Origin: Plantago major | Taxonomy: Eukaryota; Streptophyta; Magnoliopsida; Lamiales; Plantaginaceae | DNA length: 64,000 bases | Reading direction: 5' to 3' | NCBI GenBank assembly: GCA_026545765.1 | Contig: CM048840.1 | Location: forward strand, 6,359,765-6,423,764 | Part shown: positions 34,382-46,686 of the stretch, piece by piece | How positions within the stretch are numbered: position 1 is the first letter of the stretch | Layout: each line of letters begins with the position of its first letter | Notes under the pieces: generated by a model | Database searches by the model: none | What the model was told of the DNA's origin: nothing | Seen by the model: the letters and a program-made list of their open reading frames with translations, nothing else | Program-made: the position numbers and the translations under genes

Positions 34382-35206
34382 TTGCTCCACCTGATATGGC
34401 CTTGTTTCGAGGCACTGGGGTTAGCCCGATACAAGGATATGGTTTGCACTATGAAAAAGATGTGGCGACAAAACAAAAGGCCTGCACGGTGTGATGAGGA
34501 GGAGTGGGCGCTTTGGGAGTCCTACTGGACTCGTCCTAATGTCCAGCAGATTGCGGACCATAACAGAGAGAACCGGCTGACTGAGCCGTCTGAGGGTAAA
34601 GGGGTGGCCATTCACCACTATGGTTCGCAAGTTGTTCTTACGCATCACGTGAAATCGGTAAGTGTACATCTAATTTGTCAGTTTATTCGTACATGTGTTT
34701 TGTGTTTAATTTCTACACCTTTAATGAGTTCCTAGCTAAATGTTTGCATATATATGTTCTTCAGGTGTCTTTAGGGGAGAATAATATCGCCTTCGAGTAC
34801 TTTAAAAGAGCTAAGCTGAAGAACGACAAATGGGTTGACAGCAAGTCCGAGGCTATTGTAGTACGTTAATTTTGGTTAAAGTTCATATTGGTGCAGTACA
34901 AGTTATTTTGAAAAAACTGTAACTCATGATATCTACATTTTACGGTTTCAGGCTGAGGTGGAGGCTCAGATCGAGAGGCAGCAGGCCGAAGCGGGTGAGT
35001 CGCTGACAATTGAACAACAAAACAACATCTTCTTAGAGGCAACCCAATGGACAACAAAGGCCGAGTATATGGAGTGGGGAGTCTCGACCCTTTCTTGGCT
35101 ACTCCTTGCTACTCAGCATCCCAGCAATCTAGACATCAGATTTTCACACAGGAGCAGGTCTCGGAGTTGGTGCAGTCATAGGTTTCTGAACATGTTGCAC
35201 GGCTAA
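34382..35206 (+). pseudogene. CACTA transposase fragment (Transposase_24-like)
   Basis: Three blocks look like exons: 34382-34657, 34765-34860 and 34952-35206. They are joined by GTAAGT...TTCAG and GTACGT...TTTCAG introns. The predicted product has the features of plant CACTA transposase C-terminal domains (PF03004-like). KMWRQNKRPARCDEEEWALW is followed by REN, HHYGSQVVL, AFEYFKRAKLKNDKWVDSKS and a Gln/Glu-rich helix. The third exon stops at 35204-35206 after an Arg/Ser-rich, apparently frameshifted tail. The N-terminal half of the gene is absent. Confidence 0.65.
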
Positions 35207-35535
35207 CAGATGATATGGAGCGGCGAGATAGAGCACTACGGGAGGAAAACGAGCGTCTTCGGGAACAGAATGTGTTTTCATGTCTGTGTTCGACGAAAGC
35301 CACCCCCGTCCGGTAGTTAGATATGGACTTGTGTTTTTCTGACTTCTTACTTTAGACTATGTACGGATATTTCATTTCATTACGGATGGTTTGTTGACTT
35401 TTGTAGAATGATTTCTATTTAATTAAAACAATTTCATTATTCTAGATTTACTATCGGACATTATATTTGTGAAACAGGTGAAATATGAAAACATGCTGCA
35501 AAATATTTAAAAAAAAAAAATCAAATCTACTCAAT

Positions 35536-35945
35536 TTAGCGACGGATAGTTTATTCGTCGCTAAATTGTGACGGAAAAACAAAATCCGTCACTAATTCCG
35601 TCACAATTTAGCGACGGATAAAATATCCGTCGCTAAAAATCCAGTAAATTTATAATTTTTAAAAAAATAAAAAAACCTTATCTGTCATTAAATCCATCGC
35701 TATTTAGCGACGGATTGTTTATTCGTCGCTAAATATCGCACTTTTTGTTTTTTTTTTAAAAAATAAAAAATCAGCTTTTTAGCGACGGTCGCTAAAAAGT
35801 CAGTGGTTTATCCGTTGCGATTTAGCGACGGATAAACTATCCGTCGTTAATCTTCCCATGGGACGACGGCTTTTTTTATCCGTCGCTAAGGACTTAGCGA
35901 CGGATCGACACTGTTATACCGACGGATAGATCCGTCGCTAAAATA
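35536..35945. repeat. CACTA subterminal repeat array
   Basis: About 15 copies of TTTAGCGACGGAT or its complement ATCCGTCGCTAAA lie in both orientations over 410 bases, often as back-to-back palindromes. Such arrays bind the CACTA-encoded proteins in characterised elements. Confidence 0.85.
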
Positions 35946-35965
35946 CGATTTTTTTTGTAGTGTGA

Positions 35966-36459
35966 CCACACCACAATCTAGCTATGGCACAGATTTTGCA
36001 GGCACCTCAGAAGCCTATCACACTGTAGAAGCTCTTGCTGTCACTGAGGTACTCTCAGTCTCTTACTTTGACATTTCAACTGAATGGGTCTTAGACTCAT
36101 GCTGTTCTTTCCATATGACACCTATTAGAGAATGGTTATCAACTTTTGAGCATAAGAACTATGGTTCAGTGGTGCTTGGTGATGATAGACCATGTAATAT
36201 AACGGGTATGGGTACAGTGAGGATTGAAATGTTTGATGGTGTGATAAGGGAGTTGCTTAATGTGAGGTATGTACCACATCTAAGAAGAAACTTGATATCA
36301 TTAGGTTTGATGGATACTAAAGGGTACAAGTACTCATCCTCACAAGGTGTGATTAAGGTGATGAGGGGTGATAAGGTGGTAATGCAAGCTTTGAAAAGAA
36401 GAGCATTATACTACCTACATGGTAAGATCAGAATCGTGAAGTATCCGATTACAGTGTGA
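35966..36459 (+). pseudogene. Copia-4 protease region
   Basis: Open from the CACTA junction. The motif WVLDSCCSFHMTP appears where Copia elements usually have D-S/T-G, so the catalytic Gly is Cys. The flanking LRRNLISLGLMDTKG segment is typical. The frame ends at 36459 before the pre-integrase motif. Confidence 0.78.
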
Positions 36460-36479
36460 TAACAACACAGCAAAGGTCT

Positions 36480-37711
36480 CGACAACACCATCTTGTGTAC
36501 GAAGGCTAGGTCATGTTGGAGAGAAAGGGCTCATGGAATTATCAAAGAAGGACCTATTATGTGGTGATAAGATACATAAGTTGGGGTTTTGTGAGTTATG
36601 TGTGTTAGGCAAAGTTAAGAAGAATAGCTATGGAGTTGGTATAAACACACTACTCATAATACACTTGAGTATATTCATACAGATTTGTGGGGACCTGCCA
36701 GGACTGCTACCAGGAATGGTGGTAGATATTTCCTATCTATCATTGATGATTTGTCCAGAAAAGTATGGGTGTTCATATTGAGGTCAAAGGATGAGACATT
36801 TAGCAGATTCAAGGAGTGGCTCACAGAAATGGAGAATCAAATTGATAAGAAACTTAAGGTGATCAGAACTGATATTGGTTTGGAGTTCTTATCAAGTGAG
36901 TTTAATGATTTCTGTAAAATGAAGGGTATCATTAGACACAAGTCTGTTCCTGAGAATCCTCAACAGAATGGTGTAGTAGAGAGGATGAATAGAACTATCC
37001 TGGAGAGAGTGAGATGTATGCTTCTTGGAGCTGGTTTATCAAAGAGTTTTTGGGGCGAGGCAGTGACTACTGCAGTTCATTTAATAAATCTTTATCCCTC
37101 ATATGCTATTGGGTTACAGAACACCAGAAGAAGTATGGAAGGGTACTCATTCAGACTACTCATATCTTAAAACTTTTGGATGCTTAGCTTATGCTCATGT
37201 CAAGCAAGATAAGCTGGAAGCTAGAGCTTTAAAATGTTTATTTCTGGGATATCCTAAAGGTGTGAAAGGATACAAGCTATGGTGCTTGGAACCAGGAATG
37301 AGCAAATGCATTATCAGTAGAGATGTAATTTTTCATGAAGATGTAATGCCACTACTAAAGACAGCTGACAGTGTTATGAGAACACACAGTGAGGTGGAGC
37401 CTATTGAAAATGGTGTGGCTGCAACACAGGGCAAGGAGCATACAGAAGCTGGTGTGATACTGACACCAAACTTACATCACACAGATCCTGGTGTTATGTC
37501 AACACTAAACAGAACATCTCCTGAAAATGCAGATCAACATGTTCAGGATGAACATGAATTATCTATCAGGTGGAGAGGCCTGAGATTAGAAGAAGAACAA
37601 GTATTGAAGTTGTTAATCCAGCTGATGTCAGAGATTATCAACTTACAAGGGATAGAGCACCAAGAATCAGAACTTCAACAGCTGATCCAAACATGGTGTA
37701 TTTTGCTCTAA
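36480..37711 (+). pseudogene. Copia-4 pre-integrase and integrase
   Basis: The pre-integrase motif (CELCVLGKVKK) is at about 36596. The integrase reads IIDDLSRKVWVFILRSKDET, IRTDIGLEFLSSEF and ENPQQNGVVERMNRT, in two frames joined near 36690. A further frameshift near 37095 shifts into FGCLAYAHVKQDKLEARALK and LWCLEPGMSKCIISRDVIFHE. The D,D,E residues are all present but no single frame encodes the whole enzyme. Confidence 0.82.
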
Positions 37712-38508
37712 ATGTTGCTGAAGAGATTGATTGTTTTGAGCCTGATACTTATCAGAGAGCTATAAGCTGCTCAGAAAAGGATAATTGGTGCATAGCTATA
37801 CAACAAGAACTTATGTCTCTTGAAAAGAATCATACATGGGATATTGTAGCAATACCAAAAGGAAAGAAGTTGGTTAGGTGCAAATGGATTTTCAAGAAGA
37901 AATTTGGAGTTGAAGGTGAAGAAAAGGTGGGATACAAAGCCAGGTTGGTAGTTAGAGGCTTCACACAAAGAGAGGGCATAGACTACAATGAAATCTTCTC
38001 ACCAGTTGTTAATCATAGCTCAATAAGAATATTGGTTGATATGGTAGCTCTGTACAAGTTGAAGTTACATCAGATGGATGTTACTACTGCCTTTCTACAT
38101 GGAAAATTGGATGAGGAAATATACATGAGAATACCAGAGGGAGTGGAAACAGCTGACAGAGAAAACAAAGCTTGTTTGCTATTGAGATCACTCTATGGTC
38201 TCAAGCAAAGCCCAAGACAATGGTACATGAGGTTTGATAAGTTTATGCTCAGTCATGATTTCAGAAGGTGTGACTATGACACCTGTGTATATTTCAATGG
38301 GGATAACATTGAGAATATGACATATCTGCTCATTTATGTGGATGATATGCTTATAGCCAGCAAGCATATGGAAGGTATAACACACGTGAAGAATCTCTTA
38401 AAGTCAGAATTTGAGATGAAAGATCTTGGAATAGCTAAGAGAATACTGGGAATTGATATCATTCATGGAAGTGATGGTAAGATTATTTTAAATCAGAGTG
38501 CGTACTAG
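37570..38508 (+). pseudogene. Copia-4 reverse transcriptase
   Basis: This 312-codon stretch carries a complete Copia RT core: CKWIFKKKFGVEGEEKVGYK, ARLVVRGFTQREGIDYNEIF, MDVTTAFLHGKLDEEIYM, SLYGLKQSPRQWY and the catalytic LLIYVDDMLIAS. It ends at a single TAG at 38506, after QSAY, and the sequence continues in the same frame into the RNase H region. Confidence 0.88.
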
Positions 38509-39318
38509 GAGAAGGTATTGAAGAGATTTAATATGCATCAATCCAAGCATGCTGCAACACCTTTAGGAACTCAGTTCAAGCTATCTGGTAGATCTTGTCC
38601 TACAACTGATGAAGAGAAGAAAAGCATGGAGAATATTCCTTATGCTAGTGTTGTTGGGTCTATCATGTACTCAATGGTTTGTTACAGACCAGATTTGGCT
38701 CATGCAATGAGCTCAGTTAGTAGATACATGGATAATCCAGGTAAGGATCATTGGGAAGCTGTGAAATGGCTACTCAAATATATTGGTGGATCTATAAGAC
38801 TGGGTTTGGTGTTTGAACAACACCAATTAGAGATGAATTCACTTGTAGGGTATGTAGACTCATATTATGCTGCAAACTTGGATACAAGAAAATCCTTAAC
38901 AGGATATGTATTCACACTTTATGGTACAACTGTGAGTTGGAAGTTTACTCATCAGCCTGTTGGTGCTTTATCAACAACAGAAGCAGAATTTATGGCTATG
39001 ACTGAAACTGTAAAGTAGGCTATATGGCTGAAGGGAATACTTGGTCAATTTGGTGTGATGCAGACATTAATTACTATTAATTGTGATAGCCAGAGTGCTA
39101 TTCATTTGTCAAAGCATCATGCATATCATGACAGGTCTAAACATATCAATATCATATTTCATTTTGTGAGAGATGAAGTTGAGAAGGGGACTATCAGTAT
39201 TGAGAAGATCAACATAGATGTTAATCCTGCAAATGGATTTACTAAGTCAATTTCTGTAATGAAGTTCAGATATTGTCTTAGTTCTATCAAGTTGATGGAG
39301 GGAAGGGTTGTATCCTAA
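38509..39318 (+). pseudogene. Copia-4 connection domain and RNase H
   Basis: The frame resumes with RFNMHQSKHAATPLGTQFKL, then YRPDLAHAMS, LDTRKSLTGYVFTLYG, LSTTEAEFMAMTE and DVNPANGFTKSISV. A TAG at 39016-39018 interrupts it. One residue of the RNase H metal site looks altered (DSYYA instead of the usual D-x-D/N-x-A). The stop at 39316-39318 is close to the purine-rich tract. Confidence 0.82.
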
Positions 39319-39364
39319 CTTTAGGGATACTGAGAGTGTCAGATATAAAGCTAAGGTGGAGAAT

Positions 39365-39970
39365 TGTGAGTTGATTAACTTGATATCTATTAAAGAAAGG
39401 TTGGTGTTATGACAACACTGGATAATGAAGAGAGTTGGAAGACTGGTGTTACTGGAACACTGAATGTGTTGTGTTCGGTGTTGCAAAGACACTGGGGTAA
39501 CACATGAAGCACAAAGGAGTGATGACAAGATATGCTGACGTGTTATAATCTGATTGGCTCTGGTAATTTGAGAGGGAGAATTAGTTAGTTGCTTAACTAA
39601 CTTGCAGAATTCATTCCTTGATCAAATTGGAGGCAGTTCTCATCAGTTTGGACTATATAATCATATTGTAACTGTTTGTAGCTCATGATAATCATAATTC
39701 TTCATTGTATTTCATTTTCTAGTAGAGCAATTCTCTGATTTCTGAGAAGTAGCAGTTAGACGAAGAACAGAGTAGCTTGAGAAGCTTGAAACTCGTTTGA
39801 TTCATTTTGTAATATGTTTATTTCTTGTGATAGTGGAAATCTGGTACTCTCCGTGGGTGTAGGTGAAAATCAAACCACGTAAATCGTTGTGTTGTTTGCT
39901 CGATTGTTGGTTATCGTGTTTATCGTCGATCGAAATTCAATTGGTTGATTTGCAGAGGTTAATCATTACA
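39365..39970 (+). repeat. Copia-4 3' LTR
   Basis: It starts TGTGAGTTG and ends ATTACA. The TATATAAT box is at 39654-39661. It differs from the 5' LTR by scattered substitutions and small deletions. Confidence 0.88.
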
Positions 39971-39975
39971 ATGAT

Positions 39976-40723
39976 CAAAACCGAAACTCAAGAGTAATAC
40001 GATACACATTTAGTATGATTGTTGAAGAGAATTTGACAAGAGCAGGAGAGTTGTTTCTGTTTTCATATAGAGATTCTTAAATAGGAACTAGGAAGATACC
40101 AATGACTTGAAAATGAGAGAAAAACGATACAAATAAGAGTGGGTCAGGACAAGGGTCCCCTCTATGTTGGGGATAGACAAATGAAAAGCTACAAAGACGA
40201 AGGACCAAGAAAGCGAAATCCATCACTGCATAAATTATGGGCATTGCACCATTATTGCTTATTGCTTATGAATTTTATCGAGTTAATTGCCCAAAAAAGC
40301 CTCTACAATTTACTAAAATTGCAAGCCTACTTAGCTAGTTACCTAGTTCATATAGTATAACATCAGGTAAAACTTTCTTTTTCTTTGGACCACCTGTTAA
40401 TGTAATGCAAGGGTGGATCTAAAAGTTTTGGAGAGTGGGGCAAGAACAACGCATGAGAACTCATGATGGTGTTATAAGATTCCGTCTCATGAGAGTACAC
40501 AATATATTGAGAGTTTTTTGAGAGTCCTATATAATAGATAAACATAGACAATTTATACATAAAACTATACAACATAATTTTTTTGCGGGTTGGCCCGGCC
40601 GAACCGGACCGACCCACATTTTTTACTTACAATACACAGCTCGCTTTCATGTGTCAATCCAATCATATTGATACTTTGGATCAAATTGCCTATGTTTGGT
40701 ATATAATTGTCAGCATAAAATTA
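39976..40723. other. Spacer between Copia-4 and the MULE
   Basis: No coding region or element end was recognised. A GC-rich patch sits at about 40585-40612. Confidence 0.5.
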
Positions 40724-41539
40724 TTGATAACAGAGAAGATCTCCTAGGAGACATCCCCTAGATTAAGACATAAAAACATACTTTCTAATATTACATATTA
40801 ACCCCAACAAAAAACTAGTTGCCAAAAACATCCCAATCCAAGGGCCATAAGGTGGGTCGGACTCTAGTAATACGGGTTGATATAAATACACAAAACCATT
40901 AGCTAAAACCCCAGCTTTCACGCATTTAATCTGCCGTTTTCTCGTTCTTCTTTCTCACTCTTCTTTCTCTCTCTAGTTTCTATCACCGGAAAACAGTGAA
41001 AACCACCGGAAAAATCGTGAAAACCACCAGAATTCAGCCATCAAATTCATCGATTCATCTCGCCATTGAAGATTATGCTCTCACCATTCTCGATCTGCTG
41101 TTATATCTTCCGAAAATAGTTAAAAACGTATATACAAAAGGTTCGAGCATATTACTGTGATTTTTTTTGTGATTTGATTGAAAAATAATGCTACATAGTT
41201 GATCGATCGTGTTGTTACACTGCTACGTATTTGTTTTCATATTTTCGTTGAGGATTTAGCTATATAGTTGATCGATCGTATGTTTTCGTTGTGATTTTCA
41301 GTTGTTGTTGATCGTAGATGAAAGTTTTAGTATGTTTTCCTTATGATTTTCACTAGTTGTTGATCGTAGATGCCGGATTCAGCTGGAGCAAATTCGACAA
41401 CTGAGGTTGCTGATGTACTTGTATAACTTCAAAATACAGGTCATGTTCTATAATATTTTTACCATGTTCTGCACAATTTATCCCATGATTCCATATTGTA
41501 GTTGTTCTGTCACCGTTATTGAGTAATTTTCAATATATT

Positions 41540-42480
41540 TCATGATCTCCGTCATATGCTCCATGGTCTCTGCATATGTCACCAGTAGATACTTATTTTG
41601 AACTGTACCCCATGATCTCTGTCATATGATCCATGATCTCGGTAATGCACCACATGATTCCATGTTCAATGGTTTAAATGTCACCAGTAGAGACTCATTT
41701 TGAACTGTAACCCATGATCTCTGTTATATGCTCCATGATCTCTGCAACGCACACCATGATTCCACGTTCAGTGGTTTACATGTCACCAGTAGACTTGTTT
41801 TGAACTGTAACCCATGTTCTCTGTCATATGCTCCATGATCTCTGCAACGCACCCCATGATTCCATGTCCAGTTGTTTACATGTCACCAGTAGAGACTTGT
41901 TTTGAACTTTACCCCATGATCTTTGTCATATGCTCCATGATCTATGCAATGGACCCCATGATTCCATATAATGTTGTTTACATGTCACCAGTAGAGACTT
42001 GTTTTGAACTGTAACCAATGATCTCTGTAATATGCTCCATGATCTGAGCAGTGCACCACATGATTCCATGTTCAGTTGTTTACATGTAACCAGTAGAGAC
42101 TTGTTTTGAACTGTAACCCATGATCTCTGTAATATGCTCCATGATCTCTGCAATGCACTCCATGATTCCATGTTCAGTTGTTTACATGTCACAGGCAGAG
42201 ACTTATTTTGAAATGTAATCCATGATCTCTGACATATGCTACATGATCTCTGCAATGTACTCCATCATTCCATGTTTAGTTGTTTACATGTCACCAGCAG
42301 AGACTTATTTTGAAATGTAACCTATGATCTCTGACATATGCTCCATAATCTTTGCAATGCACCCCATGATTCCATGTTCAGTTGTTTACATGTCACAAGT
42401 AGAGACTTGTTTTGAAATGTAACCTATGATCTTTGACATATGCTCCATGATCCCTGCAATGCAACCCTTGATGCCATGTG
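41540..42480. repeat. 103-bp minisatellite in the MULE
   Basis: About nine to ten units of roughly 103 bp, each with CATGATCTCTG, ATATGCTCCATGATC, CCCATGATTCCATG, GTTTACATGTCACCAG and GACTTGTTTTGAACTG. The units differ by 5-15 percent. The minus-strand open frame over it is an artefact of the repeat. Confidence 0.9.
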
Positions 42481-42514
42481 AAGATAGTTAATATGTGTTA
42501 ATTGACTTGTGCAG

Positions 42515-42856
42515 CCATAGTTGTTAACAACTCAACCATTGTATCCATTGATGATGACTTTAACATCGCTGGAAGTTTGGTAGGACGAACAACAAACAAG
42601 TTGGATGACATGATTTATATCGGAAACATGCTGCAAAAATTGGATTCTCTTTCAAAAGATGCGCATCGAGGCTTGATAGCAATGGGAAGGTATATCAAAA
42701 ATACTTCAACAGGTTGTGCTTCTACAGGAGTAAAAAGATCCAGAATTTACCAACACCAAAGGAAGGAAAAAACAAAGAGTCAAAGGCAAACTTGAAAGGA
42801 AGAAGCCAATCACCACCGAGTTTGGAGACAAAGATCCACATAAATACTTGATATAA
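42515..42856 (+). pseudogene. FAR1-type (MULE transposase) C-terminal fragment
   Basis: After a GTGCAG splice-acceptor-like site, an open frame encodes VSIDDDFNIAGSLVGRTTN and KLDDMIYIGNMLQKLDSLSK. After one frame change near 42730, the sequence KDPEFTNTKGRKKQRVKGKL follows, matching the DP...TKGRPKK motif near the C-terminus of FAR1/FHY3-related proteins and their MULE relatives. It ends at TAA 42854-42856. The zinc-binding SWIM region usually near here is not visible. Upstream exons were not found, so this is a small remnant. Confidence 0.5.
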
Positions 42857-42949
42857 TTCACTACTTTGTGTAATGAGAACTTAGTATAGAACTTCTAAAA
42901 CTATGTTAAGCATTCGATGATCTCAATATGTCAACAATTTTATTGTACC

Positions 42950-43520
42950 ATGTTCTCAAACATGTTACCCATGTTCCCAAACATCTCTGACATGATCTCA
43001 ATATATTAAACCGTGATCTATTAAACTATGATCTCAACATATTAAACCATGATCTCAACGTATAACACCATGATCTCAATATATTAACCAACGATCTCAA
43101 CATATTACTCCATGATCTCAAAAGATTAAAACCATGATCTAAACGTTTTACACCATGATCTAAATGTATTAAACCATGTTCTCACGTTTTCTTGAAAAGC
43201 ATGATCTCAACATATAACACCATGATTTCAACTTATTGCACCATGATCTCAAAAGATTAAACCATGTTCTCAAGTTTTTCTTGAGCACCATGATCTCAGC
43301 ATATAACACCATGATTTCAATATATAACACCATGATTTCAACTTAATACACTATGAACTCAATATATTAAACCATGATCTCAAAAATATTAAAGCATGAT
43401 CTCAACATATTAACCCATGATATCAGCGTGTTAATCCATGTTTTTATGGTTTTCATAAAAAACCATGATCTCAACATATTACACCATCATTTCAACGTAT
43501 CACAATATATTCTCAAAAGG
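42950..43520. repeat. CATGATCTCAACATATTA short-period array
   Basis: Roughly 25 degenerate copies of a 20-22-base unit (CCATGATCTCAACATATTAAA). It shares the CATGATCTC core with the 103-bp minisatellite on the other side of the coding fragment. Confidence 0.88.
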
Positions 43521-43671
43521 AGTTGAACCTGTAAAACACTTGTATATCAAACATAGAACATATATTCAAATAGAAAATATTCAGTTACATTTTTCTGACT
43601 AATGACTAATAAAAATATTTTTTGATGTTTCTTCACAATCAATCTGTTAAAAAACAATCTATCTTCACAAA

Positions 43672-43971
43672 TCAGTCAGTCTGTTCCTTACTTTTGTACC
43701 TTTTAACATCCCTCATTTTCATCTCTATCAATGTGCCATCCTGTCCTTCAGAAATAGGCTCCATTTCCCCATTTGTAGCACTTGAACCAACATCTTTCTT
43801 CTTTGTTGCACTTGAACCAACATCCTTCTCCTTTGCCAAGGCTTTTTCCTCCTTCATCTTTTCAGAAACCTTCTTGTCATAAATCCTCCTCAATGTAGTA
43901 TGAATAGTTCTAGGTTTGCTAGAACTATAGTTCTTTGTTAGCAAATCGACAAACTCAGCTATACTGATCAA
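43672..43971 (-). other. Open frame of unknown nature inside the MULE
   Basis: A 99-codon frame, Lys/Glu-rich, with an imperfect internal repeat (KDVGSSATKKKDVGSSATNG) and a short N-terminal ISIAEFVDLLTKNY segment. I do not recognise it. It could be part of a second gene or captured host exon on the minus strand. Confidence 0.3.
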
Positions 43972-44897
43972 CAGTGCATCCCTTCATCCATTAATATCAG
44001 CCAAACACATTATTGAAATGATTTGAGCATGCAGTATGCCCCTTTTTTATACCTATAGAAAAGAAGAAAAATATATGTTATAAAAAATATCACCCATGTT
44101 GTCAAACAAACAACCTATGTTAATAACAAACTAAAAAAACCAAACTGAAAACAAATACCATCAACTCAGGACATTTGATTTTTTTCACTTTAAACATCTC
44201 CATGTGCTTCATCAGGTACTACAGTCAATAGTATCTTCCGCAGTGAACACATAAAAAATGTTCTCATAAAACCATGATATCAAAGAAGTAACCCATGTTT
44301 CCAATGAATTTACCTATGATCTCAAGCATACCATACAATATCGCAAAAAAAACCCCCTATGTTCCCTATCTTCCGCAGTCAACACAGAATAATGTTCACA
44401 ACACAAAAAAACGAGAAAAATCTTCATCGCAAGTAACTGCCTTCCGCTTACGATTCCGACTACCATCCGTCGAAACTTCCCTGTCGTTCTTACCAACCAA
44501 TATAGTACGAATAACTGCAAAACTCAGATAAACAACCACAAAATCCCCAAAATCAGAACAAAAAAACCCTAACAAGTATAAAAGTGACGAAAAAGAACAA
44601 AATCACGAAGATAATCTCGAACAAAACACTTACATTCAAGTCTCAAACAAAATCAGGGTTGAAAGCAGCAAGATTGAACAGTTGCAGGGAGAATCACGAA
44701 GAGAGAAAAAGAGAAGAGAAAAAAGAGGAGAAAAAAGAGAGAAAAAATGGAAAAAACTGTTGAAAAGAGTTTATTTACCAACCATTCTAGTCCGGTAAGG
44801 TCGGATAGTTGGATCTGCAAAATTATGTTAAAAAAGTAATGTAAAGTGGTAAATTGCAATATAGTCCTGTCTCTTAGGAGACTTTGTGTTGATAACA

Positions 44898-46680
44898 ACC
44901 TATTTATCAAAAAAAAAAAAAAAAAAACACAATATTTGTAAATAAACGTAAAAATCAATTTCATTCATCAATCAATAAATGTCATTACATATAAAACAAT
45001 AAAAAAATTTAAAATCTCTATATCCAAACTACAAATCATCTTTGCAAAAAAAAAAAAAAAAAAAAAAAACACACTTGACTTGTTCGTCAACTCCTCCATC
45101 CAGGTCTCCATCTTTATCATCAATCATTTTCTTTATTCGACCACCATTTTTACGAAAACCTGGTATATGCAACAAAAACATCAACAAACATCAACAATTG
45201 CAATATAAACATATGCAATTAGTGGTAAGGAAATCAAACACCTAGAAATAAAAAGCACCAACAAACATCATCTATTGAACATTCAATATCAACAGTTACA
45301 GTATAAACATGCACAATTCACACTGAAAACATAGCAGTTTTACAACCTAAACAAATAAGAATTTCGAAAGATGAAACAAAAAGTCTATATTAAAACATCT
45401 TCTATTTACCCTTAAACATCAATAATTGTAGTATAAACATAGACTATTCATACATACATCCACTTTTACAAAACTATAAAAACTCTACACAAGAAAGGAA
45501 TGAAATCACAAACATCATTAATTAACAGCTAAATATGCACAATTTACATAAAAAACTATAAAAATAATAATTTCAACATATGAAACATAAAGCATAACCA
45601 ATTTACTGTTAAAGATAAGCAATTCCAGTATGAATTTATGCAAATTTAGCCAATAAGCACTAAAAATCAAAGTTGTGGAACATAATCTGTTTATATAATC
45701 AAACATCACCTATTTATACATAAACATGCACAATTCACACAGAAACATAGGCAATTTAAAAAAAAAATCACAAATATCAGCAATTTACCGCTAAACATAA
45801 ACCATTTATATAAAACCTAAACAATAAGAACTTCAAAAATATGAAACAAAAGAACTATATTAAAACATCACTTATTTAACATTGAAAATCAGCAATTACA
45901 GTATAAACACGAGTTATTGACACATACATCCCCACTTTACAAATTACAGAAATTCTAAAAAAAAAAAAGGAATGAAACCGAATGAAAACCACAAACATCA
46001 GCAATTAACAACTAAACATACACAATTTATATAAAAATCTAAACAATAAAAATTCAAAAAGTTAAAACCAGAATACCTATATTAAAACATTAAACATCAA
46101 CAATTGCAATATAAATATAGGTGCAATTTCTATATGCGGAATGAACAAACAGAGCATCATGAGAACATAACAGACTAACAGTGGATGATATGCAGTATGT
46201 TGAGCTGGTTTATCATGCCACTAGCTAGTTTGGCTAGCATCTGCAGTTAATTCATTTCACATTCAACATAAGACCATCCATCAATAAAACATACTATGAT
46301 TTATCTTAACAATGCCATAGCTGACTGATTAAGTTGAGATTTCCAGTAAAATACCTCTAGTATAATAATCCCTCCCATAAATGGATCTCAATTCAGTAAC
46401 ACAACGCCATAGCCTTTAATCCAGTAACACTACGCCAACCCACAGCCTTTAATCATCCGATTTATTTCGAAATTGAAACTCACATTAGATCCGTTTATTC
46501 TCTACTAAAATAGCCACAAAGTTATACACTCAAAATCCATTCAAACACCACGAAGAAATCAAATTCAGCACAGACAAAGTACATATAATGCGAGCTACAG
46601 ATATTCAAAACAAGCAGCTAACACAACATAAATCAAATACGAATACTCGACCTTAATTCCAACCGAGTTGGAGTGAGTTC
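44898..46680. repeat. AT-rich degenerate tandem region
   Basis: From about 45165 to 46120, units with AAACATCAACAATTGCAGT and ATAAACATGCACAATTCACA recur about ten times with irregular spacing near 100 bases. Long A runs lie at 44909-44929 and 45044-45069. No gene is supported. Confidence 0.65.
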
Positions 46681-46686
46681 TTCGCA

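Larger units (their letters stand above)
33970..35962 (+). mobile_element. CACTA (En/Spm) transposon, left end missing
   Basis: The right end is diagnostic. The plus strand ends GTAGTG at 35962, so the other strand begins CACTACAAAAAAAATCG, with a dense AGCGACGGAT subterminal array inside (35536-35945). A TGA follows at 35963-35965 and a TGA precedes the left junction at 33967-33969. No CACTA terminus is found on the left, where the sequence starts inside the element. It carries part of a plant CACTA transposase gene. Confidence 0.85.
32902..39970 (+). mobile_element. Copia-4: LTR retrotransposon with perfect TSD
   Basis: The element is 7.07 kb on the plus strand, with LTRs at 32902-33524 and 39365-39970 and a perfect 5-bp duplication ATGAT at 32897-32901 and 39971-39975. 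A TTGGCGCCGTCCGTGGG primer-binding site follows the 5' LTR and AAGGTGGAGAAT precedes the 3' LTR. Gag, protease, integrase, RT and RNase H are in normal order but carry stops and frameshifts. A CACTA transposon fragment occupies 33970-35962 in place of the gag C-terminus. LTR identity looks like about 95 percent. Confidence 0.92.
40733..44888 (+). mobile_element. Mutator-like element (MULE) with 9-bp TSD
   Basis: TTGATAACA occurs directly before (40724-40732) and after (44889-44897). The termini are inverted: the left end reads GAGAAGATCTCCTAGGAGACA and the reverse of the right end reads CACAAAGTCTCCTAAGAGACA, with weaker complementarity further in. A 9-bp duplication with such ends is the MULE signature. 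The interior holds a FAR1-type transposase remnant at 42515-42856 and two short-repeat arrays. No full transposase remains. Confidence 0.82.

Noticed and set aside
41926-42255. 109-codon minus-strand ORF with protein repeats
   Set aside because: It is an artefact of the 103-bp minisatellite lacking stops in that frame.
44653-44964. 103-codon hydrophobic minus ORF
   Set aside because: It crosses the MULE end, the TSD and a poly-A run, so it cannot be one gene.
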